A stretch of 64,000 nt of DNA. Source: Stieleria magnilauensis. GTDB lineage: Bacteria > Planctomycetota > Planctomycetia > Pirellulales > Pirellulaceae. The DNA is taken from positions 8,372,233-8,436,232 of the forward strand of contig CP036432.1 in assembly GCA_007753675.1 (NCBI GenBank). The letters are read 5' to 3'. The translations under genes and the position numbers were made by a program. Numbering within the stretch: position 1 is the stretch's first letter; each line of letters opens with the position of its first letter. The notes under the pieces are model-generated. The model did not search any database. It was not told the origin of the DNA and saw only the letters and a program-made list of their open reading frames with translations. This document shows positions 53,101 to 62,137 of the stretch, one piece after another.

Positions 53101-54931
53101 CCTGCAGTGCTCGGACTTCGCCAATAAGGGCTTCAAGCCCTGCGATTTCCGTCTGCCAAGACGCATGGTTGATTGCCTGCCTGTCGACCATGGCAGGACA
53201 TCGCCGGACGTAAGCTGCAAGCTGAGCCAGTTCTGCGGTTTCCTTAATGTTCTTCGCCGCTGGCAATTCTAGGATCTCAGCCAGAGCACCATTTGCGGCA
53301 TCAAGCTTCTCAACAGCAGCCTGAACGGCCTTCAGGGTGCCAAGCAGCCGCTCGACGTTGGCTGGTGTCATCGGCTTGCACTGCACACCGCGCCACGGGT
53401 TCGACGCTGGCGTCCCCGACGCCAGCAACAATTGGTCTAGCTCCTTAGCGACGTACTGGCATTGTTGGTAGATTTCTGGTGTCCATTGACTCAATTCGGC
53501 AACGCGATACGCGGGAGCCGGCCGCCCCTGCTGCCGAATGTTCAGTAGACTGCCCATGGCCTGGAAAGGCGAACAGCCCGACTCACCGACTTGACTGTGC
53601 AAAGTCACATCATGGTGACGCAAACGCTGGGCCGTTTGGCGGAGTTCGTCAATGGGAACGTGGTTGGCAGCGGTTGGGGCCCCCAGGTTCATGGTCGCTT
53701 TCAGATCCTCCAAAACTTCGCTTTTGCGCGCCTTGTGACTGTGCAACTCTAGCGACATGGGGCCAAGTCCGACGGCATCCAGTCGACGTTTCACCACATC
53801 CAACGCGGCCATTTTTTCTGCAACGAACAACACCCGCTTTCCGGCATGAACAGCGGCGGCGATCGCGTTTGTAATGGTTTGCGATTTCCCGGTTCCCGGC
53901 GGTCCCTGTACAACCAGATTACGGCCGCGAACAATCTCCTCGATGACCACCGCTTGGGATGAATCAGCGTCCGTCACGTGCACAACATTCGCAGGGTTTA
54001 CAATCTCGTCGATCGGTTCGTGGTCACCGCAAATGGGAGGCAAGGCACTACCGGAGGCAAATGCATCGCCGAGCAGTCCTGCGATCAGACCATTCTCCGT
54101 CAATCCGGAACCTTCCGGCCACGCTGCTGGGGAAAGATCTCTGAACATCAGAAACTTGGTGAAGGAAAAGAACCACAGGAGGATCTCGTTATCCAGGACC
54201 TGCCAGCCCTCGCGACCCTCGATCAACTTACGAATTTCGTCAAAGTAAGCCGTCGGCGTCCACTCTGCTTCATCCTGGATGTCTTCAGGCAGATCAGGCA
54301 GTCGGATGCCAAAATCCTGTTGCAATCTTGCTTGAATCGACAAATTGGTCACGATTTCGTCATCGCGAAAATTCACGCGAAACTTGCTGCGCACGGAATT
54401 GCGAGACAATTCCACCGGGATCAACAACAGCGGCGCATAACGGTCCACTGCGGAGTTCCCCGATTCACGCCATTTCAAGAATCCGCAGGCAAGATAAAGG
54501 ATACTGACGCCCTGTTCTTCCTCTGCCGTGCGAGCTTCGTAGTAAAGCTTCAGCAAGCGATCATTCAGGGCGTCCTGAGAGAACATTGTCTGCAGAAACA
54601 GATCCGTGTAACGTTCGGGAATCTCACCCTCGTCACCGGAGCACTCCGCATCCTCATCAAGCTGTCCGTCACTCGCTTCGTCGAATTCGCGGAGAAACTG
54701 TTCGCGATCATCCTCGTTCACTTCGGGTGCAATCGGCAGAAAGGACATCGTCTTGCCTTGCCGCACAAGCAGATCAAAGACGTTGTCGGTGCGTTCGTCG
54801 TGAACCTGAATCCAGCTTTTTCGCTTGCCATCAAGTGGCGTATGAACCAACCGATTCCGCGCCGTCAGTTCCAACAAGTCACGTCGCGTCTTCTCAATTA
54901 TCGCTTCAAGATCCAAGATCCGGTCCCCCAA
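50108..54931 (-). CDS. DUF4011-helicase-Vsr/DUF559-DUF3320 protein (hhe-like defence)
   Basis: A 1607-residue protein. Order: DUF4011-type N-terminus (residues 1-330, LLELTARNRLVHTPLD), superfamily 1 helicase (Walker A QGPPGTGKSQT near 345; DEAS near 970; QRQLPPTDFF; SWHYRSRHESLI; VQGDQRDVIFISIGYGKD), a Vsr/DUF559-type nuclease (GFFIDLAI, LGIECDGAQYHSARWVRDRDR near 1315, RIWSTDWF), and DUF3320 near 1440-1510. This is the layout reported as the hhe anti-phage system (Gao and others, 2020). All key residues are present, so it appears functional. The start is a TTG at 54931 or, with a better-placed GGGGGA ribosome site, a TTG at 54916. It stands alone; the neighbouring ATPase is decayed. Confidence 0.9.
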   Translation of the reverse strand: MGDRILDLEAIIEKTRRDLLELTARNRLVHTPLDGKRKSWIQVHDERTDNVFDLLVRQGKTMSFLPIAPEVNEDDREQFLREFDEASDGQLDEDAECSGDEGEIPERYTDLFLQTMFSQDALNDRLLKLYYEARTAEEEQGVSILYLACGFLKWRESGNSAVDRYAPLLLIPVELSRNSVRSKFRVNFRDDEIVTNLSIQARLQQDFGIRLPDLPEDIQDEAEWTPTAYFDEIRKLIEGREGWQVLDNEILLWFFSFTKFLMFRDLSPAAWPEGSGLTENGLIAGLLGDAFASGSALPPICGDHEPIDEIVNPANVVHVTDADSSQAVVIEEIVRGRNLVVQGPPGTGKSQTITNAIAAAVHAGKRVLFVAEKMAALDVVKRRLDAVGLGPMSLELHSHKARKSEVLEDLKATMNLGAPTAANHVPIDELRQTAQRLRHHDVTLHSQVGESGCSPFQAMGSLLNIRQQGRPAPAYRVAELSQWTPEIYQQCQYVAKELDQLLLASGTPASNPWRGVQCKPMTPANVERLLGTLKAVQAAVEKLDAANGALAEILELPAAKNIKETAELAQLAAYVRRCPAMVDRQAINHASWQTEIAGLEALIGEVRALQESRRSLDGRISDTAWNLDWSATRVALAGHGKSWLRIFNSSFRNAVATLRGVCVNGLPKDADERVALVDSILSLQKSSKTIDAEDAMCRSVFGRVWSGAGSPVEDLDAIVGWVRDGLKTELLKQHGRRLAGDAAKAPAIAEPLNRIAKLLKTVDGELGKVGSVLKIDFPRAFNSPDARTTTLADWRARMGAWQESAEQLSHYLATMARVTTLKNAGLRELAGEIESGALAAGDVAEQLELIRSEAILAEAWSDRRDLAEFHGDTYEKLRSRFAELDTARIAQSRVDVAKKHHENLPARSADGGQVSVVMRETNKKRRHMPIRRLIKEAGHAIQKIKPVFMMSPLSVAQYLEPGAVEFDLLVIDEASQVQPVDALGAIARSKQIVVVGDQRQLPPTDFFGRMSDDKPEDDDDAVTNASDLESILGLCEAQGLPSRMLSWHYRSRHESLIAVSNRQFYDDRLFIVPSPVLSGGALGLKLRYIANGCYDRGGSRANRNEAIAVAEAVLEHARQRPHLSLGVATFSAAQRDAIRNEIELRRKEDASVEEFFNSGGAEPFFVKSLENVQGDQRDVIFISIGYGKDKDGYFAHSFGPLNRKGGERRLNVLISRAASACEVFTSLKADDIDLAHTQSEGVAALKMYLNYAEHGRLDATQSHGGADSIFEEQVAKALRNRGLEVDHQIGVGGFFIDLAIRDPERRGRYLLGIECDGAQYHSARWVRDRDRIRQQVLEARGWIIHRIWSTDWFQRPEEQIEKTLKALDEAKRHWERIDADDEKGAFNSATPGEPTEADIHPPISREDSPEAVTERELKGEDYLETRMPNQHFEGGPADLSDALLTALAKQIIEIESPIHIDEIGRRMIRICGQGRLVSSLKSRISDSIRLLREAGTVEHRDAFVYTAGQQMFPVRYRKHLDNAKLRNVDFISPEELRGAIFAVVEHQIGTDEDQTASSVAKLLGISKSKSLHAHVREQIKRLVEMQAIENRDGSLFVASGSAIPSGA

Positions 54932-55112
54932 TTTTCAAGTTCATCGCACCGAAGAACATACTATCAAACCACCCCCTCTGCGTGTTGGGGAGTCTCTAGG
55001 TCCGTTCGAAGATCATGAAGGTGTAACGGTTAGAACGACTTGGCGGAGTATCAAGATTATTCGCACAAAGGGTGGGAAGCCAGAATGCCTGTCCCCAGCG
55101 TCGCTAATGGAA

Positions 55113-55210
55113 GTTTGGTGCCACCCACCAAACCGGGACGGGAGCGAAGACCAACGCTCCCGCTAGCAAGTCAGCAGGCGGGCCCTACAGATGACACGTG
55201 GTGGGTAGTG
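55113..55210. repeat. MITE-like repeat, copy 2 (target of the IS110)
   Basis: TTTGGTGCCACCCACCAAAC to CACGTGGTGGGT, as in copy 1 but with three or so differences in 97 bases. The IS110 type 3 is inserted at the same point of the repeat as in copy 1. Confidence 0.75.
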
Positions 55211-56760
55211 TCTTGGAAACGGCGGCTCGACTTCGCTGTCCACGATTGAATTCGTTTTCAAGCTGGGCTTACGCGTGAGCCATGATTCGAAAAGTGCCTG
55301 CCGGTTAGCTGCCGGCAGGCACGCGGACTCGGTAGATCGTTGTGGGTAGACACCCGATGTCGTGTGCCATCTAGATCGCCGGTCCGTTTCGTTCTCAGCC
55401 CGAACAGCCGAGGGAGCCACCGACAAGTGTGAGCTCGCACTACTATCCAGGGACCAAACGATGACGACAGTTTACAAAAGATTCATTGGGGTTGACGTCG
55501 CAAGCCGCAAACTTGATCTCTTCGATTCGGTTGCAAAAGTACATCAAACGATCGATAACACACCGGAAGCAATCAACGCATGGATCAAACTTCTCCGCCG
55601 CAAGCGTGCCAAGACAATCGTGGTGATGGAAGCCACCGGAGGCTACGAAAGCAATCTGGTGGACGCTTTGCACGAAGCCGATACGGATTGTTGCGTGTGC
55701 AACCCCGCGCAGGTGCGATCGTTCGCCAAAGGGATCGGACTGATCGAAAAGAACGATCCGATCGACGCCAGAATGATCGCCCGGTTTGGTGAGGTCGTCA
55801 CGCCAAAGTTGCGTGAGAAACCTTCTCCCGAAGAACGCAAGCTCAAGGCGCTGGTGCATCGACGTGATCAAATTCTCTCGCAACAGTCGGCCGAACGGAA
55901 CCGCCTTGCCCAAGCCCGCGACGAGGAAGTGCGTGAAGTCATCCAGGAAGCGTTGGACTTCTATAAACGGCAAATCGCGGGGATTGAGAAGAAAATTGCC
56001 GCGTTGATCGATGCCAGCCAACCCCTGTCAGAGCGAGCAGCGCTACTCGCTTCGTGCCCCGGTGTCGGCACCGCAACGGTCGCGATGTTTCTGGCCGAGC
56101 TCCCCGAACTAGGCTCGCTCAACCGCGGCCAAATTGCCAAGCTCGTTGGCGTCGCGCCGATCGTCCGTGATAGCGGCCAAAAGGAAGGCAAACGCAGCAC
56201 GTTTGCCGGTCGCTCCCTGGTCCGCAAAGTGCTTTACATGGCCGCTTTGGTTGCCACGCGACACAATTCGATCATGAAAGCGTTCTACCAACGCCTGCTG
56301 GCCAAAGGCAAGCCGCCGAAGGTGGCGATCGTGGCGGTGATGCGAAAGCTCTTGGTAACGCTGAATGTCATGGTGCGCGAAGGAACGCCTTGGCGTGAAT
56401 CCACTCTCGCGCCTGCGGGGTAGGCCTCTGGGGCAACACTGGCATCGGTCCGACATGGCAAAGTCCCACATGCATACGTGTCGCATCGGAAGTCACCCCC
56501 CCCCTTCATACAACAAGACGTTTGGTAAGCCCCTTTCGCGTCGCCGTCACATTGGCCTGCGCAAGCAGATGAGGCCGATGTGACGGCGATGCGGAATGGG
56601 GCGGCCCATTTCGTTGAGTCCCGAACGAGCGTCAGCCCCCCTCAGTACCACCCTGAGCTGAATCTCACCAACCAGAGCCAAAGATGCAAAACCAAGAAAA
56701 CTTCCGGGCGAGCCATCACTCGCCATTGACAGAAACTAAGACAGCCGATGGCACCATTCA
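55211..56760 (+). mobile_element. IS110-type insertion sequence (type 3), copy 2
   Basis: Nearly identical to 40656-42205 (a few single-base differences), including both non-coding hairpins. It is inserted after CACGTGGTGGGT of MITE copy 2. Confidence 0.7.
55461..56423 (+). CDS. IS110-family transposase (type 3), copy 2
   Basis: A 320-residue DEDD transposase with the same motifs as copy 1 (FIGVDV, MEATGGYE, KNDPIDAR, GRSLVRKV). All nucleotide differences in the coding region appear silent. Intact. Confidence 0.95.
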   Translation: MTTVYKRFIGVDVASRKLDLFDSVAKVHQTIDNTPEAINAWIKLLRRKRAKTIVVMEATGGYESNLVDALHEADTDCCVCNPAQVRSFAKGIGLIEKNDPIDARMIARFGEVVTPKLREKPSPEERKLKALVHRRDQILSQQSAERNRLAQARDEEVREVIQEALDFYKRQIAGIEKKIAALIDASQPLSERAALLASCPGVGTATVAMFLAELPELGSLNRGQIAKLVGVAPIVRDSGQKEGKRSTFAGRSLVRKVLYMAALVATRHNSIMKAFYQRLLAKGKPPKVAIVAVMRKLLVTLNVMVREGTPWRESTLAPAG

Positions 56761-56838
56761 TTCGTGCCAGCGACGGAAAAAGCGAACTCACTTAGACGTA
56801 AGCACAGCAGCGTGCAAGGACTGATCAGATTGCAGAAG

Positions 56839-57711
56839 TTACCGGCCAACTTTGGCAGACGGCCAATCGAAACGGTGCACGCCGTTATAGTAGTTTCGTT
56901 TCAGCCATTCAAGATCATCCCGCCAATCCTCGATCGCTTCTTGATAGCTCATTGAATTCGCGCGTTTAGCGCAGTTATTAATGTTCGACGCAAGCAACTG
57001 AGCGATTCGTCGGAGGCGTTTACTTGTGCGTGGACCGCCCCACTCTTTCATATACGAATCTGACTTGATAAATGGAATCTCTCCTGTGAAAGCATTTGAG
57101 AGAATAGTTCGCCGAGTCGATGTGCTGACCCCTTGCTTGCCCACACGGTAACCCAATTTGTGAATAGGGCTCGCTGCAACGCGATCAATTTCACTTTCCT
57201 TCGCGTTGCTCGAACGTAGATTGCGGGTATCGAGATCGGTTTGAACCCACCCTTCCCATCCTTGAGAAACGTATTCAAGACCGGGATGTCCAACCCGAAA
57301 GGGCTCAAGATACAACTTTCGCTGCCGAACGTTTGGGCATTGGAACGGATCCGATTGCCCACGAAGTATTGAGACAAGCATTTCCTGAGAATAGAAACGC
57401 AAGAACCGTCCGGACGCCGATTCGATTATCTCGTCAATGTCGGACGGCGACCAGTCATCACGTCCTAGGACTACGATTTCTGTCTTGCAATCAAGTTCAC
57501 AAATCCCAATCCCGTTCTCCGACAGAATCCGGCCCAAGCGACTCGGATGGTGTGGTGTACATCCTATGAGAGCTACTGGGCCGATAAAGTCGAACGCGGG
57601 CACTGGTGCAGCAGTGTCTTTGTGTGCCTTACTAAAGCTTTTCTTTACATTCTCGGATTGTTTCCGGATCGCGTCGTCGGGAGACCGATTTGATGCAATG
57701 GGTCGCTTCAC
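56839..57711 (-). CDS. Unrecognised protein between two IS copies
   Basis: A 290-residue soluble protein. The N-terminal half contains FIGPVALIGCTPHHPSRLGRIL, ELDCKTEIVVLGRDDWSPSD and FLRFYSQEMLVSILRG, an alternating strand/helix pattern like a small Rossmann or BRCT-like domain (weak). The C-terminal half is helical and basic (RTSKRLRRIAQLLASNINNC) and ends in WRDDLEWLKRNYYNG. No family recognised. It lies between IS110 copy 2 and ISAs1 copy 2, and may be what is left of an accessory locus. The start at 57711 is the first good in-frame ATG. Confidence 0.65.
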   Translation of the reverse strand: MKRPIASNRSPDDAIRKQSENVKKSFSKAHKDTAAPVPAFDFIGPVALIGCTPHHPSRLGRILSENGIGICELDCKTEIVVLGRDDWSPSDIDEIIESASGRFLRFYSQEMLVSILRGQSDPFQCPNVRQRKLYLEPFRVGHPGLEYVSQGWEGWVQTDLDTRNLRSSNAKESEIDRVAASPIHKLGYRVGKQGVSTSTRRTILSNAFTGEIPFIKSDSYMKEWGGPRTSKRLRRIAQLLASNINNCAKRANSMSYQEAIEDWRDDLEWLKRNYYNGVHRFDWPSAKVGR

Positions 57712-57818
57712 AACCGTCTTGCCACGCCGTTGGGTTTCTGCATTGGGGCTGTCGCTTCGCCGTTGAGTGCCATACCAGTTGACGGAAAATGACTTGCGTT
57801 GAAAGCAGTCTGCACACG

Positions 57819-59105
57819 CACGACGATCGCACCAAAATTAGGCTGCAAACAGGAGTTTCTCGAGGAATTCGCTGTTCCAGCCAGCGATTTTTCGCTTCCG
57901 CCTGAGGCTCTTCTTCCGAGTGTCTCGCTTGAGAAGCGTCGTCACAAACCGACGAGCAAAGCTCATGTTCGATGTCGCGTTCTTGGTTCGGAGCCGACTG
58001 GAGTCCTCATGAAACACGACATCGAGGACCCAGTGCATGCTCTCTATACTCCAATGGCTACGAGCACAATTTGAGAATTCATGCACCCGCGCCGGTCGGC
58101 TCGAAATGTAGTAGCGAACATCGCTTGATTGCCGGTCACCACGAGTCGTGCAAGTATTCGCTTGGCAGATACTTTTTGCTCCTTTCCACTGGTCGGTCAG
58201 TTCGCGAAGTGCTTTTGGAATTGGGCAGGTCGCATAGAAGCGTTCCTCTTCACGCGCGGCCTGCTTTCCTGTGGTCGTCATTGCCCGAACACCGTGGGCT
58301 GTGAGCCCATCGTTATGGGCCATCTCAAAGTGATCGGCGATGGCAGCACAGAGCTTGGGATGGTTGTCTTTGACAGCGAACAGATAGTCGCCACCTCCCT
58401 CGACGATCTTTTCAGCAATCGACTTTTGGCATCCCATGGCATCGAGCGTCACGATCGAATTGCGTAAGTCGATTAGATCGAGCAATTCGGGAATTGCCGT
58501 GATTTCGTTGGACTTTGAGTCGACCTCGGTTTGCCCAAGCGTGACACCATTTGCGGTCGCCCAGGCACTGACGATATGAATCGCATCAGATTTCTCCGCA
58601 TCGGTATAGGATCCGCGCACCGTCTTGCCATCGATCGCAACGTGAACGGGACGATTGTCGTCCTTGCTGGCGTGATCCCAATTAATCTCGCAGAGATGAG
58701 CGTGCCATTGAAGCAGCGCCTTCTGAAACTCGGCTGGTTTGATCAGGGACAACACTCGCGTGATGGTATCGTGAGACGGAATGCCGGCATCAAAGTCGGC
58801 GAATTTGGATAGCCAATCCAGTTTCTCACCACCGAAGCTTTCGATCTCATCAGGTCCGTCCGCGCCTGCGATGACCGCCGAGACAACCAAAAACAGAATC
58901 GAGTTAAGTGGATGGATTGTCCGGCCTGCGACTCGCGGGTCGCCGACCTGATCAAAACACTCGTGAAACACATCGATTTGGGAAGCCATTGCCATCTCCA
59001 TAACAGGGCAGTGAAAAACCAGTCTGGCTGAATTTATTGGCAGAGGGGTTCACTGAGGCAAGGCTTCGACGAATACTGAAACCAGATTTTGGTGCGATCG
59101 TCGTG
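57819..59105 (-). mobile_element. ISAs1-family insertion sequence, copy 2 (1287 bp)
   Basis: Same length and ends as copy 1 (CACGACGATCGCACCAAAA). The flanking bases (TCTGCACACG at the left, CCTGCCCAAG at the right) are not direct repeats, so no target duplication is visible. Confidence 0.95.
57838..59001 (-). CDS. ISAs1-family transposase, copy 2
   Basis: A 387-residue DDE transposase reading the same as copy 1 (AIDGKTVRGSY, TLDAMGCQK, HWSIESMHWVLD). Intact, so likely active. Confidence 0.95.
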   Translation of the reverse strand: MEMAMASQIDVFHECFDQVGDPRVAGRTIHPLNSILFLVVSAVIAGADGPDEIESFGGEKLDWLSKFADFDAGIPSHDTITRVLSLIKPAEFQKALLQWHAHLCEINWDHASKDDNRPVHVAIDGKTVRGSYTDAEKSDAIHIVSAWATANGVTLGQTEVDSKSNEITAIPELLDLIDLRNSIVTLDAMGCQKSIAEKIVEGGGDYLFAVKDNHPKLCAAIADHFEMAHNDGLTAHGVRAMTTTGKQAAREEERFYATCPIPKALRELTDQWKGAKSICQANTCTTRGDRQSSDVRYYISSRPARVHEFSNCARSHWSIESMHWVLDVVFHEDSSRLRTKNATSNMSFARRFVTTLLKRDTRKKSLRRKRKIAGWNSEFLEKLLFAA

Positions 59106-59457
59106 CCTGCCCAAGGCCCCGTCTGACCGCATCCGACTACGGCATGGAGTGATTGAAAATCGGGCCCATGCATGCTTCTACCTGGCGGTGACCGCTGAGG
59201 ACGGTGCCACACTCCGCTGCGTCGATGTCGTTGATGACGCGATCCCCGACCCTTCGCTGATCGCGATCGCTCAGACAGTTCCTGACTTTCTCAAGCTTGC
59301 TCAAGTAGTTCCGCCGCGTCGGGAACAGCCGCCAGAATGGCAAAGTCCCCCACGGAAGTCGATCAGCCTCGCTAACGCAATCGATCGACTGAGTGACGCC
59401 ATTGAACCGTTTGTTCCTAAAGCCTCTCCGCCCCCGAGGAATACGGGCGAGTCGTGA
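59106..59457 (+). pseudogene. Gene fragment truncated by ISAs1 copy 2
   Basis: The frame running out of the IS end encodes about 115 residues ending at TGA 59455-59457 (CFYLAVTAEDGATLRCVDVVDD and SISLANAIDRLSDAIEPFVP). The only start-like codon (59089) lies inside the IS, so this is probably the 3' end of a gene whose 5' part was lost. No family recognised. Confidence 0.4.
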
Positions 59458-59932
59458 TCACAGCCCTGGCTGAATACTGCCGCTGACCACCGACTCGGCC
59501 AACGTGCCCTAACTCGTGCTTCTCGCGGCCAAAATACTCGGTAGCGACACATCCTACGTTGAGGTGTCGCTCTCTCGACAAGCCGACCGTCTTAACCAGG
59601 TCGCTGAGATCTAAATGCCTACGCGCAAGCTCGGAAACGCTCGATTGCCTTGCGCTCATGGGCGTTACGCGCGTCCAGCGACTTGGTAAATGTCTTCAGC
59701 GCGGAACCTGCTGCAGAACCTAAGCTGAGATCTGCTACAGACCTGGTCCAGACCACTCGCGTCCCCACACATCTGATCCAGTGAGCGAGCCGCATATGCC
59801 GGCCCGACTTAAGACACTCGCTGGCGGTCAAACGATCAATAAACGAGGCGCTGTTGACTTCTGACGCCGGGGCCCATCATCGTGACTTGCAAGTTGATTC
59901 CCCGCCTTGTCTGTTACCGCGAGATCCATGCC
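59458..59932. other. Non-coding or decayed stretch
   Basis: No supported intact gene in about 475 bases. Minus-strand frames with charged residues (for example 59619-59831) have no clear homology and may be relics of accessory genes. Confidence 0.4.
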
Positions 59933-60280
59933 ATGATCGTCAGTGACTCCTACATCGCCAATGCCTTCGTCGGCTTCCACTACGGGCGTATCTACCAACT
60001 CGGAGACGGAACCGTTTGGAAGATCGTTGATGTCCGGTGCCGACTGGGCAGCCAAATCAAACCCAAGGCCACCGTTCGGAAGCGACGCAACGACTACGTG
60101 CTCAAGGTGAGTGGGATCGGGCTGGCAGTTGAGGTGGTCCCCGTTGAAACGCCGTACTTTCAGGACCCGATCGAACAACTGCCTGAGAACCCTGCTGGCT
60201 TTCAGCAATGGCTCGCCAACGCGATTCAGACCGAAGTCGCCATGCTCAAGCGAGCACGGGCCAGACGGTCACACCGTTAG
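59933..60280 (+). CDS. Small hypothetical protein, paralogue of the 63554 gene
   Basis: A 115-residue protein from the ATG at 59933 (MIVSDSYIANAFVGF); an earlier in-frame GTG at 59882 would add 17 residues. The core YQLGDGTVWKIVDVRCRL then KATVRKRRNDYVLKVSGIGLAVEVVPVE is aligned over about 85 residues with the 63554 product (SDGTIWQITTPIYRIR, RATVFRKGEQYYMSVRGMGHEVEVEAV). The pattern is a small all-beta, SH3-like domain with a helical C-tail. Function unknown. Confidence 0.65.
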   Translation: MIVSDSYIANAFVGFHYGRIYQLGDGTVWKIVDVRCRLGSQIKPKATVRKRRNDYVLKVSGIGLAVEVVPVETPYFQDPIEQLPENPAGFQQWLANAIQTEVAMLKRARARRSHR

Positions 60281-60403
60281 CATGCGACGGCAACCTCCAG
60301 TGCCAGGCCGGCTGCTCGAATTTGGTCGATTGACCAAGAAATTGTGTAATGCAGATGTAGTTTTTTTTCCGGCCAACCACACCACGCATACGACACAACA
60401 AAC

Positions 60404-61189
60404 ATGACCTGCATGGCGACGAACCGAGGTACCAGGCGACGCTACACGGCAACCAACGGCCTCCGCGATCCGGACTGGCGTTGGCAGCTCGCGGTGGACT
60501 CTGCGCCTTTTACCGCTGCCACACGGCGGCCTGACGCGATCTGCTGGCATCTCATTGATTATCTCCTGCACGGCGACGAGTGGATCACTTCGTTGGATTG
60601 CACCCGTCGTTTCTCAATCAGGCCGCTGCTCGTGATCTATCACGATCGGCTGCAGCGTCTGACGCTTGAGAGCAGAATCCTTGGATTACGCGACATCACA
60701 CTTGCCGCCGAGGCATCGCGTGTCCCAGTGCAGGTCGCCCACGACTACTGCAGCATCTTTTTCGATGTCGGCGATCGTCTGCACGCGGTCCGGGCGATCG
60801 ACGGCAAGATCATTCACGCGGACAGCCAACGCGATGACATCGTCCGCCGCGAACTGTATTGGCACGCGTACTTCGGTGGCCCCTTGGTTGCCGAACACTG
60901 GCTGTTGCACCTGCCCTTCGTCGGGTGTGAAGCCGAGCACGACTTGGAGACCCCGGAAGGACGACAGCGGGAGCAGCTTGAGCTGACGATGGCGTCACGC
61001 GAACCGGGCCCTGAGTTCTACGACAGCAAGCTCTTGCCCGTCTACCAGCAATTGCTCGACCGGCAGCCAAAAGCTCGTCCCTACGCCGAATGCGTCCAGG
61101 ATCACGTCACAGACGCCCTGGTGGCCCACTGGCGACGTACGCCAACCGAGGCCGCTCGCAGAATCCTTGACCCACAAATCGCCGCCTAG
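60404..61189 (+). CDS. Hypothetical protein of the right accessory segment
   Basis: A 261-residue soluble protein from the ATG at 60404 (MTCMATNRG; an ATG at 60413 is also possible). Helical N-terminus with DWRWQLAVDSAPFTAATRRPDAICWHLIDYLL, then two segments rich in His and Glu. The C-terminus is helical with repeated acidic/aromatic pairs. No family recognised. The stop lies 20 bases before the ATG of the next gene. Confidence 0.65.
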   Translation: MTCMATNRGTRRRYTATNGLRDPDWRWQLAVDSAPFTAATRRPDAICWHLIDYLLHGDEWITSLDCTRRFSIRPLLVIYHDRLQRLTLESRILGLRDITLAAEASRVPVQVAHDYCSIFFDVGDRLHAVRAIDGKIIHADSQRDDIVRRELYWHAYFGGPLVAEHWLLHLPFVGCEAEHDLETPEGRQREQLELTMASREPGPEFYDSKLLPVYQQLLDRQPKARPYAECVQDHVTDALVAHWRRTPTEAARRILDPQIAA

Positions 61190-61208
61190 CCATCGACAGA
61201 GAGCTCGC

Positions 61209-62066
61209 ATGTCCATCAACCTCCGCCGGATCGGGGTCAACACGTTTGTGACGGAAACCTCACGCCAACAGGGAAAGGTCGTCACGCGTCACCTGGGGAG
61301 CTACAAGAACCCGTTCGTACGCTTCCTCTACCGGAAATCACAGCTGACAAAGACGCTCGCCAGGGGGCTCCGAAATGAAACAGCAGCGATCCGCCAAGAG
61401 TGCCGCCTGATCGAGCAAACCATGTCGCTGCTTGAATCGCTGGCAAAGCACTTCTTTGTGTTTCTCCGACTCGCCGATACTCGTTTTCATGAACCGTCCT
61501 CGATGTCGAAGCCAGATTCACCGGGCCAAGCAACGCAGCCCGCCGCAACTAAGCCCGAACGGGAACGTATCGACGAAGCCCTGAAGGTCCTTCCCGCCAA
61601 ATACGCGTTCGGCAAGCTGTGCCGGCGGGCCGACGCGGGAGATCCCGAGGCAATACGGCGGCTCGATGAGCTGATCGAGCAAGCGCCCGAGATTCTCGAA
61701 TCGACGGCGGACCTGATTCGGTTTGCCAAGCAGGCAGTTTTGCGTGGGATCTCGCGCGACAGCGTCGTATTTACCAAAGCGATGATGGCCCGACTCCAGG
61801 GGATCGAAGACAAGATCAAGGCGGATCACAGCGAAGATCCCATCCTGGGCCTGATGGCAGAGGTCGTGGCGATCAGCCAACTGGACGCGATGCGCTGCGC
61901 GATGCTGGCCCTCAACGGGCAGGAAAAGAAAACCGACGCCGATCACATCCAAAAACTTGCCGACCGATCGGTGCGACGCTTCGTCGGAATTCAGCAGACG
62001 TACCAGCGTCTCGCCCGGCAAAGCAAAAGCAGGCGGGCTGTTTCCTACTCGCGCAAAACCAAATAG
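61209..62066 (+). CDS. Hypothetical mobile-element protein
   Basis: A 285-residue protein from the ATG at 61209 (MSINLRRIGVNTFVTE). The first 45 residues (RRIGVNTFVTETSRQQGKVVTRHLGSYKNPFV) match the short beta-hairpin domain seen at the N-terminus of many planctomycete mobile-element proteins (a pattern of RxG.. KVV.xxxG). A helical, proline-punctuated middle and a long helical C-terminus (DPILGLMAEVVAISQLDAMRCAMLALNGQEK) follow. Function unknown. An in-frame ATG at 61167 would overlap the previous gene. Confidence 0.65.
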   Translation: MSINLRRIGVNTFVTETSRQQGKVVTRHLGSYKNPFVRFLYRKSQLTKTLARGLRNETAAIRQECRLIEQTMSLLESLAKHFFVFLRLADTRFHEPSSMSKPDSPGQATQPAATKPERERIDEALKVLPAKYAFGKLCRRADAGDPEAIRRLDELIEQAPEILESTADLIRFAKQAVLRGISRDSVVFTKAMMARLQGIEDKIKADHSEDPILGLMAEVVAISQLDAMRCAMLALNGQEKKTDADHIQKLADRSVRRFVGIQQTYQRLARQSKSRRAVSYSRKTK

Positions 62067-62137
62067 TCAGTCTTCCGTCGGCCCGAACTGCACTCAATCC
62101 CATCACGACCACTTCGTCTCAACCGGCAGGCCCACGC

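Noticed and set aside
53978..55018. A 346-codon plus-strand frame
   Set aside because: Shadow of the large helicase gene in the opposite strand; no homology visible.
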